Shown: positions 54,401 to 64,000, counted from the stretch's first letter. The stretch: DNA of 64,000 nt from Lucinisca nassula (GCA_963580285.1 CAUZLF010000206.1:1-64000); one strand, 5' to 3'. Notes: a model not told the origin generated them from the letters alone. A program made the numbers and translations.

Positions 54401-55590
54401 CTCTGAAAACACAGAGCCCAGAGCTGAGATATTTAGCATGTAGCAACTGCAAGTGGTCTCCTACATATTTCCTGCTAATCATGCCCCTGTGGTCCAAATG
54501 GGCCACGCCCCGGGGCTCCTTAGCTCCCATAGATTCATAATGGAAAAATGCTTCAAAAATCTTCTTCTCAGAAACTGAAGCACAGAACTTAGATATTTAG
54601 TGTCTAGTAACATAAAATAGCCAGCTACATAAATCCTGCTTACCCTGCCCCTGGGGTCAAAATTGGCCACGCCCGAGCTCATCACCTCCAATAGACTTAT
54701 AATGGAAAAAACTTAAACAATCTTCTTCTATGAAACCATAAGGCCCAGAGCTTAGATTTTTAGTATGTAGCAACATCAAGTGGCCACCTACATAAATCCT
54801 GCCAGTTATGCCCCTGGGATCCAAATTGGCCACACCCCAGGGGTCTTTAGCTTCCATAGACTTACAATTGGAGAAACTTCAAAAATCTTCTCCTCTGAAA
54901 CCACAGGGCCCTTATAATGAAAAAAAACAAAAAAAAAAAAAACAACTTAAAATGGGGGAAAAAAAATCTTCAAAAATCTTCTCTGAAACCATAAGTCCCA
55001 GAGCTTAGGTATTTAGCATGTAGCAATGTCGAGTGGTCGCCTACATGAATCCTGCCAATCATGCCCCTGGGGTCCAAATCCTGTGGCCCCTTAACTCCAA
55101 CAAACTTATAATGGAAAAAAAGCTTCAAAATTATTTGAAACCATGAAGTACAGACCTTAGATATTTAGTATATAGCAACACAAAATGGTCGCCTACATAA
55201 ATCCTGCCAACCGTGCCCTTTGGGTCAAAATTGGCCAAGCCCCAGGGCTCATTAGCTCCTATAGACTTATACTGGAAAAAAACTTAAAAAAATCTTTTTC
55301 TACAAAACCATAAGGCACAGATTTTGTTTGATTTGAGGTTTTACATCCCCGTCAACACTGTATAGGTCATTTTGGAGATGTCTCTTCCAGTTTTGTGGGA
55401 CTTTTACCCGACATTGAGATGAAATTACATCTCAAGCCCTGTTGCCCAATGAAACCAGTAGGGTTTATAAGCATGGACACCGCTTTGCCTGAGCTTAGAT
55501 ATTTAGTATGTAGCAATGTCAAGTGGTCTCCTACACTAATGATTTTCTGGTACACAGGTGAGCGATATAGGGCCATTGGGCCCTCTTGTT
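51412..55590 (+). mobile_element. Helentron-like array 3
   Basis: Head TTTAGCTCACCTGTCACGTA, extended GTCC/GTGC microsatellite (51470-51535), about 22 core units of 160-170 bp, fossil SINE-A (55323-55497) and tail GTACACAGGTGAGCGATATA then GGGCCATTGGGCCCTCTTGTT. One short internal duplication near 53930-54440 repeats the 'GGACCCCCATAGCTCCCATA' unit. Confidence 0.85.
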
Positions 55591-55833
55591 AATGAATACC
55601 CACAACATAGGTTTACGTGGAGAAATAAGGAAAACTATCCTTCAATTATCACAAAATATGAACCTTATCTGTTGCTATGCCAATGCTGTCAGTGCTTTGT
55701 TTGAAGTCTGAAATCAGGATATCATTCAAAAAGACAAGTAGATGGAATGTCGATTTTTGGTTTGATTGTTTATTGATTGACTCGTAGTTACATATACTTA
55801 TCACTCAACCCATAGTTATATATACATGTATAC

Positions 55834-56158
55834 CGGCCCCGATAGCTCAGTTGATAGAGTGTCCGCTCCGGGGAACTGAAGGTCATGGGTTCGATCCCGG
55901 ACCGCGACATACCAAAGTTGTTAATAATGGTACTAACTGCTCCTCGCTTGGCACTCAGATTTATGGGGTAGAGCTAGGACCGGTTGACCCAGTGTCAGGA
56001 TAATGTGACTGGGTGTGGTATCATGTAATGTGTCTGGGACATGATACTTCAGTGAGGCAGCACTATAAAAGCGAGCATTGAGCTCCCTGTCGCAACCAGA
56101 CACCGTCGTGATATGACTGAAAAATTGTTGAAAGCGACGTTAAACCCGAATTCACACA
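55834..56158 (+). mobile_element. SINE-B, full length (tRNA head)
   Basis: A box GATAGCTCAGTTGATAGAG and B box GGGTTCGATCCC in the first 75 bases, a 240-bp body (GACCCAGTGTCAGGATAATG), and the end GCGACGTTAAACCCGAATTC then ACAC/TATA repeats. Confidence 0.9.
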
Positions 56159-56187
56159 TATATATACATGTACAAGCTACCACTATG

Positions 56188-56712
56188 GCCCCCGCCCATC
56201 AGGGCTTGAAGAAATAAATGGGCTGCATGATGCTTCCACGCAGAGCTGATTCCGGCCAGCACACTAGTACTGGTAAACTGCTTAGAGGATCTAAGCCTGT
56301 CCAGGAACCACAGTGCGAGGCGAACCGTCCATGCTAATAAACCCTATTGGTTTCATTGGGGCACAGGGCTCGAGATGTCATTTCATCTCAATATCGGGTA
56401 AAAATCCCACAAAATTGGAAGCAACGTCTCCAAAATGACCTTTACAGTGTTGACGGGGACATTAAACCTCAAATCAAACAAACGCAGAGCTGAATCTGGA
56501 AAACCGCTTAGAGGATCTAAGCCTGCCCAGGCAAAGAGGTGCGAGTCGGACCGTCTATGCTTATAAACCCAATTGGTTTCATTGGGCGACAGGGCTTGAG
56601 ATGTCATTTCATCTCAATGTTGGGTAAAAGTTCCACAAAATTGGAAGCAACATCTCTGAAATGACCTATATAGTGTTGACGGGGGTATTAAACATCAAAT
56701 CAAACAAACAAA
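56188..56712 (+). mobile_element. Two SINE-A copies head to tail
   Basis: A first nearly full copy (56188-56482) ending in CAAATCAAACAAACG is followed by a 5'-truncated copy (56483-56712, starting CAGAGCTGAATCTGG) with its own (CAAA)n end, and then a decayed third fragment to about 56890. Confidence 0.85.
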
Positions 56713-56897
56713 CAAGCCATCACTTCTTAAACCCTAGCAGTTTCTTTGGGTGGTACGCCTTGAGATATCATTTCATTTCAATATCAGGTAAAATTCCCAC
56801 AACATCAGAAGAAATATCTCCGAAATATATGTCATAGTGTAAATATTGTTGACAGGGATGTAAAACCTCAACAAAAACAAACAAACAAAACAACCTA

Positions 56898-57230
56898 CAG
56901 TCAAACTTCAATGGCTCGAATACCTTTGGGACCTCGAAAAATCTGTTCGAGACAGAGGTAGTTCGAGCCACTGAGCTAACTGTCTGGAGGCATAACGAGA
57001 TCTTTTCGATGTTCTATAATGTAAATGTATGCTGTGTGTACTCATTAGAATCGCCTCATCGAGGCGATTCTAATGAGTACACACAGCATACATTTGCAAG
57101 CTAAAGGCTAAAATCTCCTAATTATCCCCCACTATTTCTTATGTAGAGGGTTTCCCTAGGGGCTTGAAAACAAGTTCGACTGAGCCATGGTAAACGAGCC
57201 ATTGGTGTTCGAGCCATCAGAGTTCTACTG
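56898..57230. mobile_element. pogo/Tigger-type MITE with internal palindrome
   Basis: Ends CAGTCAAACTTCAATGGCTC and GAGCCATCAGAGTTCTACTG with TA at 56896-56897 and 57231-57232. The centre is a 70-bp near-perfect palindrome (TGTATGCTGTGTGTACTCAT...). The sister copy is at 59639-59985. Confidence 0.88.
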
Positions 57231-57329
57231 TAGTTATACAGCTAATGTCCACATAACTACCACTGACCAATGATGTCATTACAATAACACACCCTGGTGA
57301 CATAGTTCTTTATTTCATATCTCGAAATC

Positions 57330-57800
57330 GGTTTCTTTTCTGATGAAAATTTGTCATATTTGTCTTATGTATACTCCAAACATAGGTTGTGGATGCTCGT
57401 TAGAGTGTGTGTGTGAATTCAGGTTTAACGTCGCTTTCAACAATTTTTCAGTCATATCAAGACGGTGTCTGGCTGCGACAGGGAGCTCAATGCTCACTTT
57501 TATAGTGCTGCCTCACTGGTGTACCATGTCCGAGACACATTACATGATACCACACCCAGTCACATTATCCTGACACTGGGTCGACCAGTCCTAGCTCTAC
57601 CCCGTAAATCTGTGTGCCAAGCGAGGAGCAGCTAGTACCATTTTTTAACGACTTTGGTATGTCCCAGCCCAGGATCGGACCTGTGACCTCCCGTTCCCCA
57701 GAGCGGACACGAGCTTTTCTTTTCTGATGAAAATTTGTCATATTTGTCTTTTTTATACTCATTGAGGGGGTTCTAATGAGTAACCACAACCTATGTCTTG
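57330..57800. repeat. Palindrome-family MITE split by SINE-B, with a flank duplication
   Basis: CCAAACATAGGTTGTGGATG (57377) and GAGTAACCACAACCTATGTC (57778) are the two arms. A 38-bp block CTTTTCTGATGAAAATTTGT(CATATTTGTCTT) occurs before the left arm (57336) and again after the SINE (57718). Confidence 0.75.
57407..57716 (-). mobile_element. SINE-B copy, antisense
   Basis: GTGTGAATTCAGGTTTAACG, the full body in reverse, and GGATCGGACCTGTGACCTCC near the tRNA head. It matches 55834-56158 over its length; the tRNA A-box end is truncated. Confidence 0.9.
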
Positions 57801-57859
57801 GAGCAAAAATAAGAAAATGTATACCCCTGCAAGTCCTAATTTTCTCTACATCACGTGAA

Positions 57860-58440
57860 CAAGTCCGTGAAATGAACACACCCTAAACCCCACTTTATAA
57901 AGAGAAAACCGGGGTTCATCACGTGAACAAGTCCATGAAATAAAGACCCCCCTAAACCCCCTTTATATAGAGCAAACTGGGGTTTATGGTGGTAACCATT
58001 ATTTTCCTTATTTCTGCTCCAAGACATAGGTTGTGGGTACTCGTTAAAACCGCCTCAATGAGGCGGTTCTAACGAGCACCCAATACCTATGTTTGGAGCA
58101 AAAATAAGAAAATTATTTCTACTACAAGACATAGGTTGTGGGTAATCGTTAGAGGCGGTTCTATTGAGCACCCAATATCTATGTTTGGAGCAGAAATAAG
58201 AAAAATATCACAAATTTTCATAAAAAATATACCTTTTTTGAGGTTTGAAAAATGTACTATATCACGCAGATGTGTTATCGTAGTGTTACGGGGGTACACA
58301 TTATTTTCATTATTTCTGCTCCAAGACATAGGCTGTTGGTACTCTTTAGAACTGTCTCGTTGAATACCCACAGCCTGTGTTTGCAGAATAAATAAGAAAA
58401 ATATAACTGATTTTCATAAGAAAAGTAGCCATTTTGGTGA
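57860..58440. repeat. Cluster of palindrome-family copies
   Basis: Three hairpins (about 58017-58097, 58122-58195, 58312-58385) with ACATAGGTTGTGGGTACTCG arms, separated by 'AAAATATCACAAATTTTCAT' spacers; a tandemly expanded MITE. Confidence 0.8.
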
Positions 58441-58521
58441 TGTGAATAAATGCACTGTGGCATGGGTATTTTATCGTAATGCTATAATGTGGGGTTTTGA
58501 GGGGCATTTATTTCAAGGACT

Positions 58522-58735
58522 TTTAACCCATTTAGTACCAGAAACCCCAAAACGGGTACCCTGGCAAACAGTGCAAGCCCAGATCAGATGCAGAACGCGG
58601 CGCCTGATCAGGGCCTCTACTGCTTGCTAAAAGTTCAGTCATTTTCCAAATAAATTTTGATGAAAACACAACCTGACACCCCTAAATTCTGAAATGAACT
58701 CCTGCTATATGTAAGGAGGAAGATTCCATATGATG
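58522..58735 (-). mobile_element. MITE with GGTAC-containing ends
   Basis: TTAACCCATTTAGTACCAG to AAGGAGGAAGATTCCAT, the reverse of 12016-12243, with internal GATCAGATGCAG/GCGCCTGATCAGG. Confidence 0.7.
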
Positions 58736-59227
58736 CTTACAAAAGACCGTCAAATTTGCAAGATATGCTGGTTCATTCTCAACTGAAAAAAAACAGTAAG
58801 GTCTGGTGCTGTTTCAAAATGTAACAGACCCCGCTGTTCACATTGTGCAAGCATCACAGAGTCTGGTTCATTCACAAGCACAACTTTGTCTTCATGTTTC
58901 AATTTAAAAGAAAACTTCACTTGTGCTTCCTCTGATGTAATATACCTCATTACTTGCAAAAAATGTAATTTACAGTATGTCGGCCAAACCCAGCAAAAAT
59001 GTAGTCAGAGAATGAACAAACATAAATTTGATATAAAGCATTTTCCTGACACTCCTACAACAGTTTCAGAGCATTTTAATTTGCCTGGACATAGCATCCA
59101 GGATTTTTCCTTTATGCCTATTGAAAAAGTTTCTGGAAATTGGAAAAGGCTTATGAAGGAAACTTCCTGGATGCACCGCCTTGTGACAATGTCTCATTTT
59201 GGGTTAAACTCCAAAATAATGTATTAG
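58736..59227 (+). pseudogene. Penelope-like element, C-terminal GIY-YIG remnant
   Basis: The last frame (from about 58808, through an ATG at 58886, to TAG 59225-59227) carries a Cys-rich patch (SKCNRPRCSHC), then VIYLITCKKCNLQYVGQT (GIY-YIG equivalent), QRMNKHK, VSEHFNLPGH and a C-terminal WMHRL...FGLN. These are the landmarks of the GIY-YIG endonuclease of Penelope-like retroelements. The preceding codons (RPSNLQDMLVHSQL) are in another frame, so there is a frameshift near 58795. The reverse transcriptase is absent: the copy is 5' truncated next to a MITE. Confidence 0.85.
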
Positions 59228-59402
59228 TCTTCATGAAGTTTTTACTGACTTTACCTGTGTTCGCACTGCAACTGCATTCCTGTCAGTAATTTGTATCTAA
59301 TAATGATCCTTTATTTAGACTTTTTACGCCAACTGATGTGTTTCTATTTGACGTCGTCACCATTGACGTCGTGTGACGGCGACGTCATTTCCTGTCTACT
59401 TG

Positions 59403-59460
59403 TTTATTACACTTGATAAAGGCCAATAATGGCCGAAACGTTGTGTTAATAAATAAATAA
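59403..59460 (+). ncRNA. Hammerhead-like motif at the Penelope-like 3' end
   Basis: Outer stem TTTATTA (59403-59409) / TAATAAA (59447-59453), CAC/GTG pairing with one bulge, TTGATAA in the place of CTGATGA, stem GGCC-AATAAT-GGCC, then GAAAC. The layout is that of a hammerhead core, but two core bases differ from the active consensus and stem III is minimal, so a decayed ribozyme or related 3' signal is more likely than an active one. Confidence 0.45.
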
Positions 59461-59638
59461 AACCAATTTGAAGTTGTTCTCTGAAAAAATTTCATGATAT
59501 GATACAATAAGGGTAACATGATGAGCAATTGGCAAATTGAAAAAGAATAAACAGCACAATGAAAATAAAGGTCCTACCAGTAGCAGTGTCCCAGTTTTTC
59601 CCACATACATTGAAACTTTGATAACCCAAACAGAGATA

Positions 59639-59985
59639 CAGTGGAACTTCAATGGCTCGAACACCTTTGGGACCTCGAAAATCTGTTCGAGACAGGGGTA
59701 GTTCGAGTCACCGAGGGTTACTGTCAGGAGGCATAACGAAATACTTTTGGACATATTTTCGGTGTTCTATAATGAAAATGTATGCTGTGTGTACTCATTA
59801 GAATCGCCTCAACGAGGCGATTCTAATGAGTACACACAGCATACATTTGCAAGATAAAAGACTAAAATCTCTTAAATTAATCCCCACTTTTTCTAATGTA
59901 GAGGATTTCCCTATGGGCTCAAGAATGAGTTTGACTCAGCCATGGTAAACGAGCCATCGGTGTTCGAGCCATCGAAGTTCTACTG
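59639..59985. mobile_element. pogo/Tigger-type MITE, second copy
   Basis: Ends CAGTGGAACTTCAATGGCTC and GAGCCATCGAAGTTCTACTG with TA at 59637-59638 and 59986-59987. The same central palindrome as 56898-57230 shows that the palindrome belongs to the family. Confidence 0.88.
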
Positions 59986-60089
59986 TAGTTTGTTTACCAT
60001 AGTTAATTCGAACTAGTTCTGGAGTCCAATGAGAATATTTCACAAATCTTCAGATATCTATAGATTGTTGCACCTGCTATTAGCATGGT

Positions 60090-60460
60090 GCAATATAGGC
60101 ATCTGGTTTTCCATCTGTTCGTCCATCCATCCATCCGTTTGTCAAGGCGTCAACATATTTTCGACCACCCTAGCGTTCAACCTAATGGTCAAGTTCATTT
60201 CTCAAGAACTATTAAGAGCTTCATTAATGATACTTCGTACAAACTTGTATCTAGGGATGGCAATTTTAATGCAAGCATCCAAATTTGACCTTGACCTATA
60301 ATTTATGTTTCACTGATTTATGTTTCACTGACCTCGTGAAATATTGCCACCATCTTAGCGTTCACCCTAATGGTCAAGTTAACCTTTTGAGTGCCAACGT
60401 CATTTACTGGAAAGTGCCAAACGTACAACGTTACACTGCGTCTTGTATATCAGTCTTAGC
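60090..60460 (+). repeat. Probable Helentron-like fragment
   Basis: GTTCGTCCATCCATCCATCC microsatellite followed by two core units with CCACC.TAGCGTTCA.CCTAATGGTCAAGTT (60166 and 60346). No ends seen. Confidence 0.5.
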
Positions 60461-60754
60461 AACGTCAGTGGAACCAAACTGAACGCGACGTTATCCAGAT
60501 GACGTTCATTTATTTCCCGCGGGGTCTTTCAAAAAGTATCCGGCGTTTTGCATAGATATCTTGCACTTGTATTATGGATTATACAAGAATTATTTTCACA
60601 TTATCACGTAACGAATGGCATGGCAGTGCTTTGTACACCTGTTTTGAGAGACCAAACGCACTTTACATCATTGAGTGTAAATGCAGTTATCGAAGACGCA
60701 GAAATGCATCTTTGATATTTGTTCTTACACACATTTTGTTTGTCTTCAGTGCCA

Positions 60755-61018
60755 TTGGGGCTCGAAGAAATAGATTGGGCTGCATGATGCTTCCACGCAA
60801 GGCTAAAACCGACCGCACATGAATACTGGGGTCAAAGTCTGCCCTGGCGAAGTGGTCCGAATCTGACCGCCCGTGCATATAAACCCTTTTGGTTTCACTG
60901 GTTTGCAGGACTTGAGATGTCATTTCATCCCAATGTCGAGTATAAGTACCATAACATTGGAAGCAATGTCTCCAAAAATGGCCTCTATAGTGTTGACGGG
61001 GATGTTAAACCTCAAACA
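60755..61018 (+). mobile_element. SINE-A copy
   Basis: GGGGCTCGAAGAAATAGATT to GGGGATGTTAAACCTCAAAC. 5' end slightly truncated. Confidence 0.85.
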
Positions 61019-61079
61019 AATATATGATTTAAATTCAGGATGACACTGCATATTTCGGCCAAGAAGTTTATACAAGATA

Positions 61080-61345
61080 ACATAGATTCATGATGCTCGT
61101 TCGAACTGCCTCGTCGATGTGCCACTTATGAGTGCATATACGCTTGATGCTCCATCATCAACCGCATCAATGATGTGGTGCCAACGAGTGCATGGTCTAT
61201 TTGTGCTCCTTCGAACTGCCTCAGTGATTCGGTACTAGCGAGAGCATGAATTGCTGGTGCTCGTTCGAACTGCATCATTAATGCGGAACTCACGAGTGCA
61301 TAAATTGTTTGATGCTCGTTGGAACTGTCTCATTCATTCGGTACT
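61080..61345. repeat. Degenerate tandem of palindromic units of about 62 bp
   Basis: Four to five units of the form ATGCTCGTTCGAACTGC-CTC-n-TGCGGTACT-n-ACGAGTGCATAAATTG. Each is an imperfect inverted repeat. Wording (CTCGTT.GAAC.GCCTC) links it to the palindrome family. Confidence 0.7.
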
Positions 61346-61750
61346 AATTTATTTTTATTTCATTTATTTAAAATATCATATACATGTATGGAATTTATAA
61401 TGATTTGTTCGAAAAATTGTGCCTGTCACTCTACTCTGTATTTAGATAAAAATTTCAAACTGTCATGTGTGTGTGTCACCCATTGTTGGAGCAACAATTT
61501 AGGTGGTGAGACATGGCCGATTCTTTTATAACACGTCTCAGTTATATATAGCCATAGGTTGTAGGTTCAATGGGCAGTTCGAATGAGCACCATACATCTA
61601 TGTTTGTTGTAAAAAATAAGAAGAATATCACACATTTTCATCAAAAAAATGTCCGTTTTTGAGATATGAAAAAAAATGCACTGTATGTTATACGGGTGTG
61701 TTAACGTATTGGCATCAATCTTTTTTTTCTTTTTTTTTTTTTTGCTGTTT

Positions 61751-62771
61751 TTTATGCCCCCGCATCGGATGATGCCGGGGGCATAGAGTTTTTCGGTTTT
61801 CCGTACGTGCGTCCGTGGGTACATGCGTACTGGTGTCCGAATGTACGTCCTTCTGTACGAAGGTGTGTACGTACGTATGTACGTACATGTACGTACGTAA
61901 TCCTGTTAAACTCAGGTTAAGGTTTTTGTACAAGGTAGAACTTGAGCTCATATTTTCCAAACCATACAATAGATTTGGTTTATATTTAGTATGATGATAG
62001 GTCCAAAGTTTTATTCAGCAATACCCCACCCATACCCATGACCTCAAGGTCAAGGTCACGAACTTAGAAATTTCTAACGTTTAAGACCCAGGTTAAGGTA
62101 TTTGTACTACGTAGAACTTGAGATCATATTTTCAAAACCGTACAATGCATTTGGTTTATATTTAGTATGATGATAGAAATAGGTCCAAAGTTTTATTCAG
62201 CAATACCCCACCCATACCCATGACCTCAAGGTCAAGGTCACGAACTTAGAAATTTTTAATGTTTAAGACCCAGGTTAAAATATTTGTACCAGGTAGAACT
62301 TGAGCTCATATTTTCCAAACCGTGTAATGAATCTGGTTCATATTTGGTATGATGATACACATAGGTTCAATGGTTTATTCAGCAATATCCCCACCTATAT
62401 CCATGACCTCAAGGTCAAGGTCACAGACTTAGAAAATTTTTAATGTTTAAGACTTTGGTTAGGTATTTGTACCACGTTGAACTTGAACTTTTATGATTAA
62501 TTTGGTTCATATTTGGTTTGATGATAGATGCAGGTCCAAAGTTTTATTCAGTAATACCCCCGCCCATGCCTATGACTTCAAGGTCAAGGTCGCAGACATA
62601 GAAATTTTCAAATTTAAGTATGTTAATAGCTTATATTTTCCAAACTTTATAATGGATTTGCTTTATATTTGGTATGACAATAGTTGCAGGTCCAAAGTTT
62701 CATTAAGCCATACCCCCACCCCTATACCTAAAGGTCAAGGTCACAGACATAGAAATTTTTTTATATTATAT
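61751..62771 (+). mobile_element. Helentron-like element, 'CCCCGCATCGG' head
   Basis: Palindrome TATGCCCCCGCATCGG/..GATGCCGGGGGCATA, a (GTACGTAC)n-type microsatellite (61800-61900) and about five core units of 180 bp with GACCTCAAGGTCAAGGTCAC and GGTTTATATTTAGTATGATG. No tail: the next head starts at 62772. Confidence 0.75.
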
Positions 62772-64000
62772 TTTTAGCTCACCTGACCGAAGGTCATGGT
62801 GAGCTTTTGTGACAGTAAGATGTCCGGCGTCGTCGTGCGTCGTCCGTCGTCCGTCGTGCGTAAACTTTTTCTTGTGAACACACTAGAGGCCACAGTTTTG
62901 GTCCAATTATCATCAAACTTGCTCAGAATGATAATCATGACAATATCTCGGTCAAGTTCGAATTTGGGTCATGTCGGGTAAAAAAGTAGGTCAGTAGGTC
63001 AAATCATAGAAAAACCTTGTGAACACTCGAGAGGCCACAATTTTGGTCCAATCATCATCAAACTTGCTCAGAATGATCATTGTGACAATATTTTAGTGAA
63101 GTTTGAATATGGATCATGTCGGCTTAAAAAGTAGGTCAGCGGGTCAAATCATAGAAAAACCTTGTGAACACCCTAGAGGCCACAATTTTGGTCCAATCAT
63201 AATCAAACTTGCTCAGAATGATCATCATGACAATATCTTGGTCAAGTTCGAATATGGGTCATGTCCGGTCAAAAAGTAGGTCAGTAGGTCAAATCATAGA
63301 AAAACCTTGTGAACACTCTGAAGGCCACTGTTTTGGTCCAATTATCATGAAACTTGCTCAGAATGACCATTGTGACAATATTTCAGTCCAGTTCGAATAT
63401 GGGTCATATCGGGTTAAAAAGTAGGTCAGCGGGTCAAATCATATAAAAACCTTGTGAACACCCTAGGGGCCACAATTTTGGTCCAATCATAATCAAACTT
63501 GCTCAGAATGATCATCATGACAATATCTCGGTCAAGTTTGAATATGGGTCATGTCCGGTTGAAAAGTAGGTCAGTAGGTCAAATCATAGAAAAACCTTGT
63601 GAATACTCAGGAGGCCACAAGTTTGGTTAAATCATTAATCTTGCTCAGAATGGTCATTGTGACAATATCTTGGCTAAGTTTGAATAAAGGTCTTTTCGGG
63701 TCAAAAAGTAGGTCAGTAGGTCAAATTAAAGAAAAAACTTGTGAACACTCTAGTTTTACATAGACTTATATAGGGAAAATCTTTAAAAATCCTTTTCTCT
63801 GAAACCACAAGGCCTAGGTCTTTTATATTTGGTATGAAGCTTCATCTAAAAGACCCCTAACAAGATTATTCAAATGATAGTGCTGAGGCCAAAAATGTCC
63901 CCGCCCCCGGGCCCTTTGGTTTTACATAGGCTTATATAGGGAAAATCTTTAAAAATCTTCTGCTCTGAAGCTGCAAGGCCCAGGACTTTGATATTTGGTA
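62772..64000 (+). mobile_element. Helentron-like element, chimeric core, runs off the window
   Basis: Head TTTAGCTCACCTGACCGAAG with hairpin (TGACCGAAGGTCA), (GTCGTCC)n, six units of about 145 bp (CTTGCTCAGAATGATCAT, AAGTAGGTCAGTAGGTCAAA, AAAAACCTTGTGAACAC). At about 63750 it switches without a break to the 'AAATCTTTAAAAATC' core of 26664-29544. Confidence 0.8.

Larger units (their letters stand above)
40885..55602. repeat. Tandem duplication of palindromic MITE plus Helentron-like array
   Basis: Copy 1 (40885-51348) and copy 2 (51349-55602) each start TTTCTCCACGTAAACC, pass through TGTGGGTATTCATTAGAAAT and GAGGCATTTTTAGCTCACC, then the array. They end GCCCTCTTGTTAATGAATAC then CCA. Without its two foreign insertions copy 1 is about 4.2 kb, copy 2 about 4.25 kb. 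The junction at 51348/51349 joins the end of one copy directly to the start of the next. Confidence 0.85.

Noticed and set aside
55715..55750. Possible second copy of the last DDX11 exon (ATCATTCAAAAAGACAAG)
   Set aside because: Only about 17 of 20 bases match, there are no splice sites and the reading frame does not continue.

Overview
This window looks like repeat-saturated chromosomal DNA from a mollusc, probably a bivalve. The evidence is a spliced animal gene in short exons, a U2 snRNA locus, several tRNA-headed SINE families, and many 'head + (GTCC)n + 145-175 bp tandem core + 3' hairpin' elements of the kind described in bivalves as pearl/Helentron-associated elements. The species cannot be fixed from the sequence. 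There is one short assembly gap at 16763-16785.

Host gene. Four + strand exons (18789-18898, 37334-37377, 38550-38617, 40316-40396) splice in a consistent phase into 100 codons. They resemble the N-terminal part of the Fe-S DNA helicase DDX11/ChlR1, starting at the GKS of the Walker A motif. No earlier exon was found upstream in the window and no later one downstream, so the gene appears to run off both sides. Its introns are 18.4, 1.2, 1.7 and more than 23 kb, made almost wholly of transposable elements.

1-16.8 kb. A 16.65-kb Ty3/Gypsy LTR retrotransposon (102-16752) carries two LTRs of about 1.9 kb, a primer binding site, gag, pol in the -1 frame, a polypurine tract and an ATAT target duplication. 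Between pol and the 3' LTR lie 6.5 kb not expected in such an element. They include an intact reading frame that begins at a splice acceptor and encodes C2H2 zinc fingers, a long low-complexity linker with a basic patch, and a C-terminal KCTD/T1-type BTB domain. It sits where an envelope gene would be. This is the most novel object in the window.

16.8-40.9 kb. DDX11 introns hold SINEs, palindromic MITEs, hAT-type MITEs with clear 8-bp duplications, a decayed mariner, Helitron/Helentron-like elements with different tandem cores but shared ends, a 1.3-kb TIR element rich in ATCGTG-like words, and a U2 snRNA locus.

40.9-55.6 kb. A tandem duplication of a palindromic MITE containing a Helentron-like array of about 167-bp units. 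Copy 1 was later invaded by a 1.15-kb Helentron-like element and by a 5.15-kb TIR element, which itself contains two further nested TIR elements.

55.6-64 kb. More SINEs, two pogo/Tigger-like MITEs flanking a Penelope-like GIY-YIG remnant with a hammerhead-like 3' motif, degenerate palindromic tandem units, and two more Helentron-like arrays, one leaving the window.

Intact coding potential is limited to retrotransposon gag, pol and the zinc finger-BTB frame, plus the DDX11 exons. Names of repeat groups (SINE-A to SINE-E, hairpin family, palindrome family) are local labels for copies compared within this window.
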